Made by a program: the position numbers and the translations under genes. Of a stretch of 62,611 nt of DNA, positions 29,277-38,217 are shown piece after piece (within the stretch, counting starts at the first letter, position 1; the number at the start of each line of letters is the position of its first letter). The DNA is taken from NCBI RefSeq assembly GCF_014836545.1, contig NZ_JACSQS010000020.1:1-62611 (forward strand). The letters run 5' to 3'. The notes beneath the pieces were generated by a model. It was not told where the DNA came from. It did not search any database and saw only the letters and a list, made by a program, of their open reading frames with translations. This DNA comes from Stenotrophomonas lacuserhaii (lineage in GTDB: Bacteria; Pseudomonadota; Gammaproteobacteria; Xanthomonadales; Xanthomonadaceae).

Positions 29277-29480
29277 ATGTTGATCCGCGTCCAGAACGAG
29301 CAGCGCCATTGGCGCGTGCTGCATCCGCAGAAGCCGGAAGCCATTTCCTTCCACGAAGGCAGTGCGGCGTTTGATTTCGCCGATGCGCTGGCCCGTGAGC
29401 TGCACACCCGTACCGGGCAGGCCTGCTCGGTGCGCGTGGAGGTCAGCGACGCCTTCGTCGATACCGTCAGCTACGGTTGA
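29277..29480 (+). CDS. Small conserved protein, DUF2188-like, copy 2
   Basis: This 67-residue paralogue of the preceding gene reads MLIRVQNEQRHWRVLHPQ. The shared helix (SAAFDFADALARELHTRTGQ) and closing strand (SVRVEVSDAFVDTVSYG) are conserved, although overall identity is modest. AGAGAGAGAC just upstream serves as the ribosome binding site. The 165-nt gap from copy 1 suggests separate or loosely coupled expression. Function unknown. Confidence 0.7.
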   Translation: MLIRVQNEQRHWRVLHPQKPEAISFHEGSAAFDFADALARELHTRTGQACSVRVEVSDAFVDTVSYG

Positions 29481-29638
29481 CGCCGGGGGCGCCGAGTGCC
29501 GGAGCGCAGACCGGGTGAACCCGTTCAGCTTCCGCTCGCCTACTTGAATGGGCAGCGACCGAGGGTATGCGGGCTATCTTTGCGCGGCCCTCCGGTTGCG
29601 CCATGCTCGGCTCATCCGCCACACCAGGACGCACCACG

Positions 29639-30217
29639 ATGACCCAGGAACTGTCTGTTTCGCGCCGCCCTTCGATGCTGTGGGCCGTCTGTCTCCCCTT
29701 GCTGGTTGGCGCGGGCCTTGCCGGCTCCGCGCAGGCGCAGTATCGCGACAGCGATCGCCAAGGCTACAACGGGGGCAATACCATCCGCTGTGAGTCGGTC
29801 AAGAACCGCAACCAGGAATGCCGTCTGGACGGCCGCGCACGGCTGGTCCGCCAGCTGTCCGGTGCCGCCTGCGTGGAAGGCCGCAGCTGGGGTCAGTCGC
29901 GCGATGGCGTGTGGGTCAGCAATGGCTGCCGCGCGGAGTTCGTCGGTGAACGTGGGCGTCCGTCGCGACCCGGCCACGGCGGGGGCAATTGGGGCGGTGG
30001 CCATGGCAACGGCAATGGCTGGGGTTCGTCCGGCCAGGTGATCGACTGCGATTCCAATGATCGTCGCCAGCGCCGCTGCAACGTGACCATCCGCCAGGAT
30101 GCGCGGCTGGTGAAGCAGAAGTCCGGCACGGCCTGCATCGAAGGCCAGAGCTGGGGCTGGGATCGCAACGGCGTATGGGTCAGCAATGGCTGCCGCGGGC
30201 AGTTCATGGTGCGTTGA
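29639..30217 (+). CDS. Exported DUF3011 protein with two repeats
   Basis: This 192-residue protein has a signal peptide (about 1-32, ending GLAGSAQAQ). Two copies of the DUF3011 unit follow, each with four cysteines: one opens IRCESVKNRNQECRL and closes GVWVSNGCRAEF, the other opens IDCDSNDRRQRRCNV and closes GVWVSNGCRGQF. A Gly/Asn/His-rich linker (about 125-150) joins them. The Cys pattern suggests disulfides in the periplasm or outside. Start is ATG 29639; the family role is unknown, possibly wall- or surface-related. Confidence 0.8.
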   Translation: MTQELSVSRRPSMLWAVCLPLLVGAGLAGSAQAQYRDSDRQGYNGGNTIRCESVKNRNQECRLDGRARLVRQLSGAACVEGRSWGQSRDGVWVSNGCRAEFVGERGRPSRPGHGGGNWGGGHGNGNGWGSSGQVIDCDSNDRRQRRCNVTIRQDARLVKQKSGTACIEGQSWGWDRNGVWVSNGCRGQFMVR

Positions 30218-30252
30218 CCGCACGGGTTATCTGGCCGCGCAGCGGCCAGAGC

Positions 30253-30309
30253 GTGACGACCGACGGTCGTCACCCACCCCGGCAACAGCTGACGGCCAGT
30301 GGCCGTCAG
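30253..30309. repeat. Two tandem REP-like palindromes
   Basis: GTGACGACC-GAC-GGTCGTCAC (30253-30273) and CTGACGGCC-AGT-GGCCGTCAG (30289-30309), both perfect 9-bp stems. They lie between convergent genes and may serve as a bidirectional transcript end. Confidence 0.7.
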
Positions 30310-30317
30310 TAACGTGG

Positions 30318-32228
30318 TCAGCCCGCCGCGCTCAGCGGCGCGCTGCCGGCCTGCAAGGTCGGCCAGCGCTTCAGTACGGCTGCACGGATACCCGCCGCAT
30401 CGATGCCTGCTTCGCCCAGCAGGTCTTCGCGGCTGGCGTGATGCTGGAAGCTGTCGGGCAGGCCCAGGTGCAGGATCGGCTTCAGCACGTCCTCGGCGCT
30501 CAGCAGTTCGGCCACGGCCGAGCCGGCACCGCCGGCCACCACGTTGTCTTCGATGGTGACGAAGCCCTCGTGGCGTGCGGCCAGCTGCAGCACCAGCTCG
30601 CGATCCAGCGGCTTGATGAAGCGCATGTTGACCACGGTCAGGCCGAGTGCACGGCCCACTTCCTCGGCCGCCGGCACGGTGCTGCCGAAGGCCAGCAGGG
30701 CCACGCGGCTGCCTTCCACGCGGATCTCGCCCTTGCCGATCGGCAGGGTGGACAGATCGCTGCCAGCGTCCACGCCGGTGCCGCTGCCGCGCGGGTAGCG
30801 CACCGCGGCCGGCCCGGCGTACTGCAGGCCGGTGCTCAGCATCTGCCGGCATTCGGCTTCGTTGGACGGGGCCATCACCACCATGTTCGGCACGCAGCGC
30901 AGGAAGCTCAGGTCCAGGTTGCCGGCATGGGTGGCGCCGTCCGGGCCAACCACGCCGGCACGGTCGATGGCGAGCAGCACGTCCAGTTTCTGGATCGCCA
31001 CATCGTGCACCAGCTGGTCGTAGGCGCGCTGCAGGAAGGTGGAGTAGATCGCCACCACCGGCTTTGCACCCTGGGTCGCCATGCCGGCGGCCAGCGTCAC
31101 TGCGTGTTGTTCGGCAATGGCCACATCGAAGTAGCGTTCTGGATACTCGCGGCTGAAGCGCACCAGGCCGGAGCCTTCGCGCATTGCCGGGGTGATGGCG
31201 TGCATGCGCGGGTCGGCGGCAGCGGCGTCGCACAGCCAGTCACTGAACACATCGGTGTAGGTCGGCTTCTTCGCCCCGCCCTTGGCCACCAGGCCCTTCA
31301 CCGGGTCGAACGGACCCACCGCGTGGTAGCCGATCTGGTCGCCTTCGGCCGGCTCGTAGCCCTTGCCCTTGGTGGTCAGCACGTGCAGCAGCTTCGGGCC
31401 TTTCAGCGTCCGCAGCGTCTTCAGCGTGGACAGCAGGGCCGGCATGTCATGGCCGTCGATCGGGCCGGTGTAGTGGAAGCCCATCTCTTCGAACATGGTG
31501 GAGGGCACGAACATGCCCTTCCAGTGTTCTTCCCAGCGCTTGACGAAGCGCGCCGGGTTGTTGCGCTTGTCACCGAGGATCTTCTTGCCGCCTTCGCGCA
31601 GCGCATTGAGCGTGCGGCTGCCGGTGGCGCGGCCGAGCACCTTGGTCAGCCCGCCGACGGCCTCGGAGATCGACATGTTGTTGTCGTTGAGGATCACCAG
31701 CAGGTTCGGCTCCGGCTCCATGCCGCCGGCGTGCATCAGCGCTTCGAACGCCATGCCGGCGGTCATCGCGCCATCGCCGATCACCGCCACCACGCGACGG
31801 TCATCGCCCTCGCGCTGGCGTGCGATCGCCATGCCCAGCGCGGCGGAAATGGAGGTCGACGAATGGCCGACGCCAAAGGTGTCGAACTCGCTTTCCTCGC
31901 GCTTCGGGAACGGCGCCACGCCGTCCTTCTGCTTGACCGTGTGGATCTGGTCGCGGCGGCCGGTGAGGATCTTGTGCGGGTAGGTCTGGTGGCCTACATC
32001 CCAGACCAGCTGGTCATGCGGCGTCTGGTACAGGTAGTGCAGCGCCACGGTGAGTTCGATGACGCCCAGGCCGGCAGCAAAGTGCCCCCCGCTGCGGCCG
32101 ACCGATTCGATCAGGTAGGCGCGCAATTCGTCGGCGATGGCCCTCAGTTCGGATTCGTCGAACGTGCGCAGTTCTTCCGGTGTCTGGATGCGCGAGAGGC
32201 GGGGATAGCGGGCAGAGTCGATCATCAT
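30318..32228 (-). CDS. dxs: 1-deoxy-D-xylulose-5-phosphate synthase
   Basis: The 636-residue thiamine-diphosphate enzyme makes DXP from pyruvate and glyceraldehyde-3-phosphate, the first step of the MEP isoprenoid pathway. It carries [17 protein letters not shown] near 45, [15 protein letters not shown], the TPP motif [14 protein letters not shown] to NDNNMSIS near 150-180, the transketolase pyrimidine domain with [13 protein letters not shown] near 370 and a C-terminal domain. The first two codons are both ATG, so 32225 is an alternative start. It stands alone. Confidence 0.98.
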   Translation of the reverse strand: MMIDSARYPRLSRIQTPEELRTFDESELRAIADELRAYLIESVGRSGGHFAAGLGVIELTVALHYLYQTPHDQLVWDVGHQTYPHKILTGRRDQIHTVKQKDGVAPFPKREESEFDTFGVGHSSTSISAALGMAIARQREGDDRRVVAVIGDGAMTAGMAFEALMHAGGMEPEPNLLVILNDNNMSISEAVGGLTKVLGRATGSRTLNALREGGKKILGDKRNNPARFVKRWEEHWKGMFVPSTMFEEMGFHYTGPIDGHDMPALLSTLKTLRTLKGPKLLHVLTTKGKGYEPAEGDQIGYHAVGPFDPVKGLVAKGGAKKPTYTDVFSDWLCDAAAADPRMHAITPAMREGSGLVRFSREYPERYFDVAIAEQHAVTLAAGMATQGAKPVVAIYSTFLQRAYDQLVHDVAIQKLDVLLAIDRAGVVGPDGATHAGNLDLSFLRCVPNMVVMAPSNEAECRQMLSTGLQYAGPAAVRYPRGSGTGVDAGSDLSTLPIGKGEIRVEGSRVALLAFGSTVPAAEEVGRALGLTVVNMRFIKPLDRELVLQLAARHEGFVTIEDNVVAGGAGSAVAELLSAEDVLKPILHLGLPDSFQHHASREDLLGEAGIDAAGIRAAVLKRWPTLQAGSAPLSAAG

Positions 32229-32329
32229 GTTCGTACTTGTGCTGACCGGCTATTTTCGCGCTCAAACCGGGGTGGAGCAAGCAGACCCCGAGACGCGTGA
32301 TCGCGCAGTGAGTTTGGGCGCGCGCGGAT

Positions 32330-32995
32330 TCACGCGGAAAGCTTCGACTTCTTCGGCAGCTGTGCCTTCAGGAACGTCATCTGATCGGCCAGGATATTGC
32401 GGTTGGAGAGGATCAGGTGTTCGATCCAGCTCGGCCGGAAAGGCACGGCCAGCAAGGGCATGCCCGCTTGCTGCGGGGTCCGGTTGCTCTTGCGCGAGTT
32501 GCAGTGGAAGCAGGCGGTGACCACGTTTTCCCAGACGTCCAGGCCGCCCTTGGACAGCGGCATCACGTGGTCGCGGGTGAGAACCGGTCGCGAATGCTGT
32601 TGGCCGCAGTACAGGCAAAGATGCGCATCGCGCGCGAACAGCGCGGCGTTGGTGAGGTTGGGGGTGGGGTCGGGGGCGCGGGAACGCGCATGGCCACGAG
32701 TGGCGATGATCGGATGCAGGTCCAGGCCGCTGCGCAGCCCGCTCAGCCGGTTGGTCCCGCCATGAATGTGCAGGCAGGGGTCGCCCAGGGTCCAGGCCAC
32801 TGCGCCACGCGCATACAGGCAGGAGGCATCCTGCCAGTTGATCCAATCAAGGACCCGGCCATGGGCATCGAGGGAAAGCAGGCGGACGCTGCCGGGGCGG
32901 TGCAGGGGGCTGGGCTCGGGCGATGACCCGGCGTCCGGAGCGGGAAAGGCAGCTCCGGTAGTGATCAGACCCAAGCGTGTAGTGTCTGTCTCCAT
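32330..32995 (-). CDS. HNH endonuclease family protein
   Basis: In this 221-residue protein the HNH fold lies at about 120-180: CLYCGQQ (first zinc pair), LTRDHVMPLSKGGLDVWENVV (the beta-beta-alpha motif with catalytic DH) and CFHCNSRKSNRTP (second zinc pair). The N-terminal 110 residues contain VLDWINWQDASCLYARG, a stretch shared by HNH proteins of this type in Xanthomonadaceae. Substrate unknown. It lies 101 nt upstream of dxs on the same strand. Confidence 0.88.
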   Translation of the reverse strand: METDTTRLGLITTGAAFPAPDAGSSPEPSPLHRPGSVRLLSLDAHGRVLDWINWQDASCLYARGAVAWTLGDPCLHIHGGTNRLSGLRSGLDLHPIIATRGHARSRAPDPTPNLTNAALFARDAHLCLYCGQQHSRPVLTRDHVMPLSKGGLDVWENVVTACFHCNSRKSNRTPQQAGMPLLAVPFRPSWIEHLILSNRNILADQMTFLKAQLPKKSKLSA

Positions 32996-33056
32996 CGGGA
33001 TAACAGCTTATACCCTAATGTTTGCATTTTGTGTATTCCCGGCGCCGAACTCGGCA

Positions 33057-33077
33057 GTGACGGCCGCTGGCCGTCAC
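33057..33077. repeat. REP-like palindrome
   Basis: GTGACGGCC-GCT-GGCCGTCAC, perfect 9-bp arms, just downstream of the acyl-CoA dehydrogenase stop. Confidence 0.7.
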
Positions 33078-33090
33078 GCCTTTCCCCGGC

Positions 33091-34881
33091 TCAGGCGCCG
33101 AAGCGCGCGTCGTCCATCGCCATCAGCGAATCGGCACCGGCCTGGATGGCGGCGGCGTGGCCCAGCGTGCGCGGCAGCACGCGCGCGAAGTAGAACCGCG
33201 CGGTCTCCCGCTTGGCCTGTTTGAACGCGGCCGTCTGGCTGCTGGCATCGGCTGCGGCCACGCTGCGGGCCCACCAGTATGCCAGCACCACATACCCGGA
33301 ATAGAACAGGTAATCGTGGCTGGCGGCACCCAGCTCATCCGGGTTGGCAGCCGCGCGCTTCAGCACGTCCATCGTCAGCCCACCCCATTCGGCAGCCTTC
33401 GTCCGCAGCGGTGCGATGAACTCCGCCAGCGTCTCATCACTCTCATGCGCCTTGGCGAACGTTTCGATCTCGGCCAGGAACAGCTTCAGGCCCGCGCCCT
33501 GGCTGGAGGCGGTCTTGCGGCCGATCAGGTCCAGCGCCTGGATGCCGGTGGTGCCTTCATACAACGTGGTGATGCGCGCATCGCGGGCCAGCTGCTCCAT
33601 GCCGTGTTCGCGGATGTAGCCATGGCCACCAAAGCACTGCAGTGCGTTGTAGGTGTTCTCGATGCCCCATTCGGTCTGGCATGCCTTGGAAATCGGCGTC
33701 AGGAAGCTCACCAGGGTGTCTGCGCGTTCGCGCTCGGCCGGGTCCTGGGCGCTGTGCGCCACGTCGATCAGGGTCGCCGCGTGCAGTGCCAGCAGGCGGC
33801 TGCCTTCCACCAGGGATTTGATCGTCAGAAGCATGCGGCGCACGTCCGGGTGCACCAGGATCGGGTCGGCCGGCTTGTCCGGGAACTTGGCCCCACTCAG
33901 CGAACGCGACTGCAGACGCTCGCGCGAATATTTAAGCGCGTTCTGGTAGGCGCGCTCGGACAGGCCGATGCCCTGCAGGCCCACCCCCAGGCGTGCGGTG
34001 TTCATCATGGTGAACATCGCCTGCAGGCCTTTGTGCGGCTGGCCGACCAGGTAACCTTCGGCGCCGTCGAAGTTCATCACGCAGGTGACGGATCCCTTGA
34101 TGCCCATCTTGTGTTCGATCGAACCGCAGCGCAGTGCGTTGCGCTCGCCGACGTTCCCTTCGCGGTCGACCTTGAACTTCGGGGTGACGAACAGCGAAAT
34201 GCCCTTCGCACCCGGGGGCGCATCGGGCAGCTTGGCCAGCACCAGGTGCACGATGTTGTCGGTCAGGTCGTGCTCGCCGGCGGTGATGAAGATCTTGGTG
34301 CCGGTGATGCGGTAGCTGCCGTCCGGATTCGGCTCGGCCTTGGTCTTCAACAGGCCCAGGTCCGTGCCGCAGTGCGGTTCGGTCAGGCACATGGTGCCGG
34401 TCCAGCGGCCTTCGATCAGCGGCTTCAGGAAGGCGTCGTGCTGCCACGCTTCGCCATGCTGTTTCAGCGCCTCGATCGCACCATGCGAGAGCAGCGGGAA
34501 GTTGCCCCAGGCCAGGTTGGCGCCGTTGATCATCTCGTTGAGCGGCACGCCCAGAGTGTGCGGCAGGCCCTGTCCACCGACTTCCGGCGAGGCGGTCAGG
34601 CCGGTCCAGCCGCCTTCCACGAACTGGTCATAGGCCGCCTTGAAGCCCGGCGGGGTGGTGACCTCGCCGCTGGCCTGGTCGAGCACGCAGCCCACTTCAT
34701 CGCCCACGCTGTTCAGCGGTGCCAGCACCGAGGCGCTTAAGCGGCCGGCTTCTTCCAGCACGGCATCCACTACGTCGGCAGTGGCGTCGGTGAAGCCCAG
34801 GCGGGCGAACAGCGGCTCGACCTTGAGCACGTCGTGCAGGGCGAAACGCAGGTCGGAAAGCGGGGCGGTATAGCTGCTCAT
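33091..34881 (-). CDS. Acyl-CoA dehydrogenase (long, FadE/DmdC-like)
   Basis: The 596-residue flavoenzyme has the extended architecture of 3-methylmercaptopropionyl-CoA dehydrogenase-like proteins. It shows an N-terminal cap (SSYTAPLSDLRFALHDVL), the flavin region MCLTEPHCGTDLGLLKTKA near 160, KIFITAGEHDLTDNIVHLVLA, and the C-terminal signature CFGGHGYIREHGMEQLARDARI near 430, then an extra helical C-domain. Chain length of the substrate cannot be read; fatty-acid oxidation is most likely, and dimethylsulfoniopropionate degradation is only a family name. It stands alone. Confidence 0.88.
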   Translation of the reverse strand: MSSYTAPLSDLRFALHDVLKVEPLFARLGFTDATADVVDAVLEEAGRLSASVLAPLNSVGDEVGCVLDQASGEVTTPPGFKAAYDQFVEGGWTGLTASPEVGGQGLPHTLGVPLNEMINGANLAWGNFPLLSHGAIEALKQHGEAWQHDAFLKPLIEGRWTGTMCLTEPHCGTDLGLLKTKAEPNPDGSYRITGTKIFITAGEHDLTDNIVHLVLAKLPDAPPGAKGISLFVTPKFKVDREGNVGERNALRCGSIEHKMGIKGSVTCVMNFDGAEGYLVGQPHKGLQAMFTMMNTARLGVGLQGIGLSERAYQNALKYSRERLQSRSLSGAKFPDKPADPILVHPDVRRMLLTIKSLVEGSRLLALHAATLIDVAHSAQDPAERERADTLVSFLTPISKACQTEWGIENTYNALQCFGGHGYIREHGMEQLARDARITTLYEGTTGIQALDLIGRKTASSQGAGLKLFLAEIETFAKAHESDETLAEFIAPLRTKAAEWGGLTMDVLKRAAANPDELGAASHDYLFYSGYVVLAYWWARSVAAADASSQTAAFKQAKRETARFYFARVLPRTLGHAAAIQAGADSLMAMDDARFGA

Positions 34882-34938
34882 CGTTGAAGCATCTCGATCA
34901 GGGGGCGGGGGCGTGGCGCGGCGATGACGGTGCTCGCC

Positions 34939-35415
34939 TCAGCGCAACACGCCGGGCAGGCCCGGGGCGTGGTTGAGGGTGCTGCGGTTGTTGATCTGGA
35001 ACGTGCGTTGCTTCTTTTCTTCCGGCGTGGCCGACACCGAACCTTCCAGCCTATAGGCCAGGGTGTGGTTGCTGGCCAGTGCGTCGGCCACGATCAGGCG
35101 GGCCTGGGCGGCTGGCTGCAGCTGCAGTTCGATCACATCGGCCGATGTGCCGCCGATCGATACGCCGGGCTTGGCGCTCAGCGTGCCGGCCTCGGCATCG
35201 CCGACCGAGAGCTTCAGGGCGATGTCATCGAAGCGCATCGGCATGGAACTGAAGTTCTGCAGGCGCAGGGCCACCTTCCAGCTGCCATCGGCGTTGACGG
35301 TCAATTGCTGCAGGCTGCTGGCCGGTTCGGAAACGCGTTTGACCACCTTTTCGCCACAGGCGGCAAGGGCGAGGACGGACAGGACGATCAGGATGGAACG
35401 GAAGCGGCGGAGCAT
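34939..35415 (-). CDS. Lipoprotein with LEA/WHy-like domain
   Basis: This 158-residue protein has a signal peptide with lipobox LALAAC (about 16-20), so it is likely anchored in the outer or inner membrane. The body (about 30-150) is a beta-sandwich with NFSSMPMRFDDIALKLSVG and IELQLQPAAQARL, the pattern of LEA type-2/WHy domain proteins. Function unknown. It lies just upstream of the acyl-CoA dehydrogenase gene on the same strand. Confidence 0.7.
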   Translation of the reverse strand: MLRRFRSILIVLSVLALAACGEKVVKRVSEPASSLQQLTVNADGSWKVALRLQNFSSMPMRFDDIALKLSVGDAEAGTLSAKPGVSIGGTSADVIELQLQPAAQARLIVADALASNHTLAYRLEGSVSATPEEKKQRTFQINNRSTLNHAPGLPGVLR

Positions 35416-35585
35416 GGCGCAGGTCCTCGCGGAAGGGGTGCGTGGAGAGAAAGATACTACGGCGTATGGTGGCGTGCACAGGCCTTCACCTGAACGGCAG
35501 AGATTAACGCGCGCCGCTGCCAGTGGCAGCGTGCGGGCACGGGGGCGTCAGGCGGGCTTGGGCAGCGCGCGGCGCGGCCGGCGGG

Positions 35586-36143
35586 TCAGCGCAGTGGCGC
35601 GAGCACCTTCAACGGGGCCAGGTCGTAGCCCATCGCTTCGGCGCGCGCCTTGAGCGCTTCGAACTGCCCGCGTTGCATGCTCGGCGAGCGCGACAGGATC
35701 CACAGGTACTTGCGGTCCGGCTCGCCGACCACCGCCCATTGGTAGTCCGGGTCCAGTGCGATCACCCAGTAATCGGCCCATACCAGCGGCAACCAGGACA
35801 GCCAATCCGGGGCGAAGCGGACCTCCAGCTGACCCGGTTCGCCCTTTACCGGGCGGGCGACGCCTTCGGCCTGGATGCGTGTGCCGTCTTCCACGCGGCA
35901 GCCGTTGAGCACCGAGATGCGGCCATCGCTGCGCAGCCCATAGGTGGCGGTGATGTCGCCGACGCATTTCTTCTGGAACGACACCGGCAGATGGGCGATT
36001 TCGTGCCACTGCCCGGCGTAGCGGTCGATATCCAGCGCGGCCACCGCGCGCACCGGTTCGGCGCCGTGGGCGAGGCTGGCCAGTGGCAGCAGCAGGGCAA
36101 GGGCACAGGCGCGGCGAAGGGTAGGCAGGGTTGGCATCGGCAT
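35586..36143 (-). CDS. blc: Lipocalin (Blc-like)
   Basis: This 185-residue exported bacterial lipocalin has a signal peptide of about 27 residues, then the lipocalin N-motif DRYAGQWHEIAHLPVSFQKKC (G-x-W) near 41. The internal block DYWVIALDPDYQWAVVGEP (near 125) and the third motif YLWILSRSP (near 145) follow. E. coli Blc is a lipid-binding outer-membrane lipoprotein; I see no lipobox, so this one may be periplasmic. A second in-frame ATG two codons later is an alternative start. Confidence 0.88.
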   Translation of the reverse strand: MPMPTLPTLRRACALALLLPLASLAHGAEPVRAVAALDIDRYAGQWHEIAHLPVSFQKKCVGDITATYGLRSDGRISVLNGCRVEDGTRIQAEGVARPVKGEPGQLEVRFAPDWLSWLPLVWADYWVIALDPDYQWAVVGEPDRKYLWILSRSPSMQRGQFEALKARAEAMGYDLAPLKVLAPLR

Positions 36144-36284
36144 GGCTCGTGTGGCGACCGCTCGAGCTTAGCGGTTGCCGCGCCGAGGGTGACGTGAAGC
36201 ACGTCGCGAAAGGCGTCCCGGCGCCTTGGCAGCTGGCAGATGTGGCATGCTCGCGCCGTCGCTACCGACAAAAGGAATGCCGCA

Positions 36285-36401
36285 ATGAGCAAGGGTCTGG
36301 ACAAGAAGAAAGAGCAGAAGAAGAAACCTGCCAAGACCGCCAAGGAAAAGAAGGCGGACAAGAACGAAAAGAAGACCACCCGCGGGTTCGGTCCGGCCTG
36401 A
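36285..36401 (+). CDS. Small lysine-rich protein (38 aa)
   Basis: The frame reads MSKGLDKKKEQKKKPAKT and ends TTRGFGPA; 16 of 38 residues are Lys. AAAGGA lies 10 nt upstream of the ATG. Similar tiny Lys-rich proteins beginning MSKG are found in other proteobacteria. It is probably disordered and may bind RNA or ribosomes, but there is no domain to support a role. Confidence 0.6.
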   Translation: MSKGLDKKKEQKKKPAKTAKEKKADKNEKKTTRGFGPA

Positions 36402-36476
36402 TCCAGGCTGCTGCGTGTCGTCGCCCGGGGCGGGGACACGCGGGAACCGGTGCGGCGGGGCTGTCTCTTGAAGCAG

Positions 36477-37244
36477 TTACTTCGGCGCGCGCTCGCCCTT
36501 GCGCAACGTCAGCACGCGCACCCCGGTGGATGTAACCGCCACGGTGTGTTCGAACTGGGCGGAGCGTTTGCCGTCGCGCGTGTGCACCGGCCACGCGTCG
36601 GGCTGGTGGCGGATCGCCGCCTTGCCCTGGTTCAGCATCGGTTCGATGGTGAACACCATGCCTTCCTGCAGCTCCACCCCGGTACCGCGGTGGCCGTAAT
36701 GCAGGATCTGCGGTTCTTCGTGCATTTCACGGCCAATCCCATGGCCGCAGTATTCCTTGACCACGGTATAGCCCTGTTCGCGCGCGAAACGGGCGATGGC
36801 ATGGCCGATGTCTCCGGTATGTGCGCCGGGACGTACTGCGGCGATGCCTTTCCACATGGCCTGGTACGTCGCCTGCACCAGCCGCCGGGCCGGGTAGGGC
36901 ACCTCGCCGACCAGATAGGTGGTGCTGGAATCGGTGATGAACCCGTTCTTTTCCAGTGTGATGTCCAGATTGACGATCTGCCCTTCGCGCAGCACGTCGT
37001 CGGCAGAGGGCACGCCATGGCAGACCACGTCGTCGATGGAGGTGTTGAGCACGAACGGGAAGTCGTACTGGCCCTTGCTGGCCGGACGCGCCTGCAGGTC
37101 GTCGACGATCATCCGCTCGACCAGGTCGTTGATGTCCATCGTGCTGCGGCCGCGCAGGTCCAGCGTATCGAGGTGATCGAACACCTGGGCCAGCAGCGCG
37201 CCGGATTGCGCCATCCGTTCGATGTCCTGCGCGGACTTGATCAT
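36477..37244 (-). CDS. map: Methionine aminopeptidase, type I
   Basis: The 255-residue metalloprotease removes N-terminal Met. Metal ligands are visible: VNLDITLEKNGFITDSS (two Asp), GHGIGREMHEEP (His) and FTIEPML plus the final FEHTVAV (two Glu). A HGVPSA histidine near 84 completes the site. Length is typical of a bare type Ib enzyme. The ATG at 37244 overlaps the stop of the upstream ParD-like gene (ATGA), so map is the second cistron of a two-gene operon under a palindromic operator. Confidence 0.95.
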   Translation of the reverse strand: MIKSAQDIERMAQSGALLAQVFDHLDTLDLRGRSTMDINDLVERMIVDDLQARPASKGQYDFPFVLNTSIDDVVCHGVPSADDVLREGQIVNLDITLEKNGFITDSSTTYLVGEVPYPARRLVQATYQAMWKGIAAVRPGAHTGDIGHAIARFAREQGYTVVKEYCGHGIGREMHEEPQILHYGHRGTGVELQEGMVFTIEPMLNQGKAAIRHQPDAWPVHTRDGKRSAQFEHTVAVTSTGVRVLTLRKGERAPK

Positions 37245-37453
37245 GTGTGTCGCTCGGCCAGCCGCGGTGTCTGCACGCCGGCGCTGCGCAGCTGCTCGGC
37301 GGCGATCTGCTGGTAGCTCAGTTCCGGGTGCAGTTCGCAGAGCATGCCGATCTTGATCCAGAAGTTGGCCTGGGCATTGATCGAACGATGGCTGACGGTG
37401 CAGGCGCGGCGGAGCTGGTCGTGCAGTTCGTCGTCGATGTTGACGATGCCCAT
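37241..37453 (-). CDS. ParD-like antitoxin-family protein
   Basis: This 70-residue protein begins MGIVNIDDELHDQLRRACTV, a ribbon-helix-helix-like strand and helix, and continues SHRSINAQANFWIKIGML. It fits the ParD-like family (formerly DUF3423). Such proteins bind DNA in toxin-antitoxin operons. The stop overlaps the map start by 4 nt. Upstream lies a perfect palindrome over the promoter -10, the expected autorepressor arrangement. No ParE-type toxin is present; the partner position is taken by map. Confidence 0.8.
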   Translation of the reverse strand: MGIVNIDDELHDQLRRACTVSHRSINAQANFWIKIGMLCELHPELSYQQIAAEQLRSAGVQTPRLAERHT

Positions 37454-37472
37454 GGGCGGGACTCTTTTGGAT

Positions 37473-37509
37473 ATATACGAATCGTATATGCTGCGTATAT
37501 GGCTTGCAA
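37473..37509 (-). promoter_or_regulatory. Promoter and palindromic operator of the parD-like/map operon
   Basis: On the minus strand, TTGCAA (37504-37509), a 17-nt spacer and TACGAT (37481-37486) form a promoter. A perfect palindrome ATATACGA-A-TCGTATAT (37473-37489) covers the -10. A further half-site GCGTATAT lies at 37493-37500 in the spacer. Confidence 0.6.
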
Positions 37510-37747
37510 GGCGAAGCCTGCAGGCTCAAAAGGCCGCTTGCGTGCTCGCATCACGACGCTTCCAACGACTAGAACGGCGGCTGAGATATTCGAAAGCCCG
37601 CGCACCAACAATGCCCGGTGGTGCAGCTGCCGCTTACCTGCAGGGTCGATCCACTACGATGACGAACGCGCACTGAGCGAGGACGCCATGTGCGGCATTT
37701 GAATGCAGGCCGCACTGCCCATCCGTGCAGAGCCGGCGCAACAGGCG
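37510..37747. other. Gap without recognisable gene
   Basis: Between the parD-like promoter and the tRNA-Phe terminator I see no protein-like frame, RNA gene or repeat. Confidence 0.5.
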
Positions 37748-37781
37748 AAAAAAAAAGGGCCTGCATTTCTGCAGACCCTTT
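37748..37781 (-). terminator. Terminator of tRNA-Phe
   Basis: On the minus strand AAAGGGTCTGC pairs with GCAGGCCCTTT (one G:T) and a run of nine T follows. Confidence 0.9.
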
Positions 37782-37789
37782 GAAAACTA

Positions 37790-37865
37790 TGGTGGCCGAG
37801 GACGGAATCGAACCGCCGACACGGGGATTTTCAATCCCCTGCTCTACCAACTGAGCTACTCGGCC
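37790..37865 (-). tRNA. tRNA-Phe (GAA)
   Basis: A 76-nt cloverleaf with acceptor GGCCGAG/CTCGGCC, anticodon stem GGGGA/TCCCC, anticodon GAA (37830-37832), T-arm GGTTCGATTCC and encoded CCA. Confidence 0.96.
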
Positions 37866-38128
37866 ACTTGTTTCGTTGGCAGCGATGTCGCTGCCGAGGA
37901 GGCGCATATTACGGAGCTCACGCGGTTTGGGCAAGCTTTTTGAATAAAAAACTTCACAATGGTGTCTCCGCATCGCGGCTGCGCGCGCAAGTGCTTGATC
38001 CTTCGTTGTTGGCAGCATGCATGGGTGCAGCCGTTCTGGCAGACATCTCTGGCAGACATCGACGTCTCGAAAACGTGGGGCGGCAAGGTCTTCGATGCGG
38101 TGCTGCCGCTGCTGGCCGTGACCAGCAA
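37866..38128. other. Gap with a short direct repeat
   Basis: No gene is seen. The 12-mer TCTGGCAGACAT occurs twice in tandem (38033-38044 and 38046-38057), which may be a chance slippage product. Confidence 0.4.
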
Positions 38129-38151
38129 TGACGGCCAGCGGCCGTCACTAC
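38129..38151 (-). repeat. SMAG-type GTAG palindrome
   Basis: On the minus strand GTAG is followed by TGACGGCC-GCT-GGCCGTCA (8-bp arms). Confidence 0.75.
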
Positions 38152-38217
38152 CCTGAGGCGTTGGCGATGCGGGGACGCAACTTCGGCAAGCGGGTGGTCA
38201 AGCTGGAAAGAGCAGTT

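Noticed and set aside
30186..32300. 704-codon plus-strand frame opposite dxs
   Set aside because: Antisense to an unmistakable dxs; no signal, start or domain.
38033..38057. Tandem 12-mer as a CRISPR-like array
   Set aside because: Only two copies, one base apart; no spacers of CRISPR size and no cas genes.
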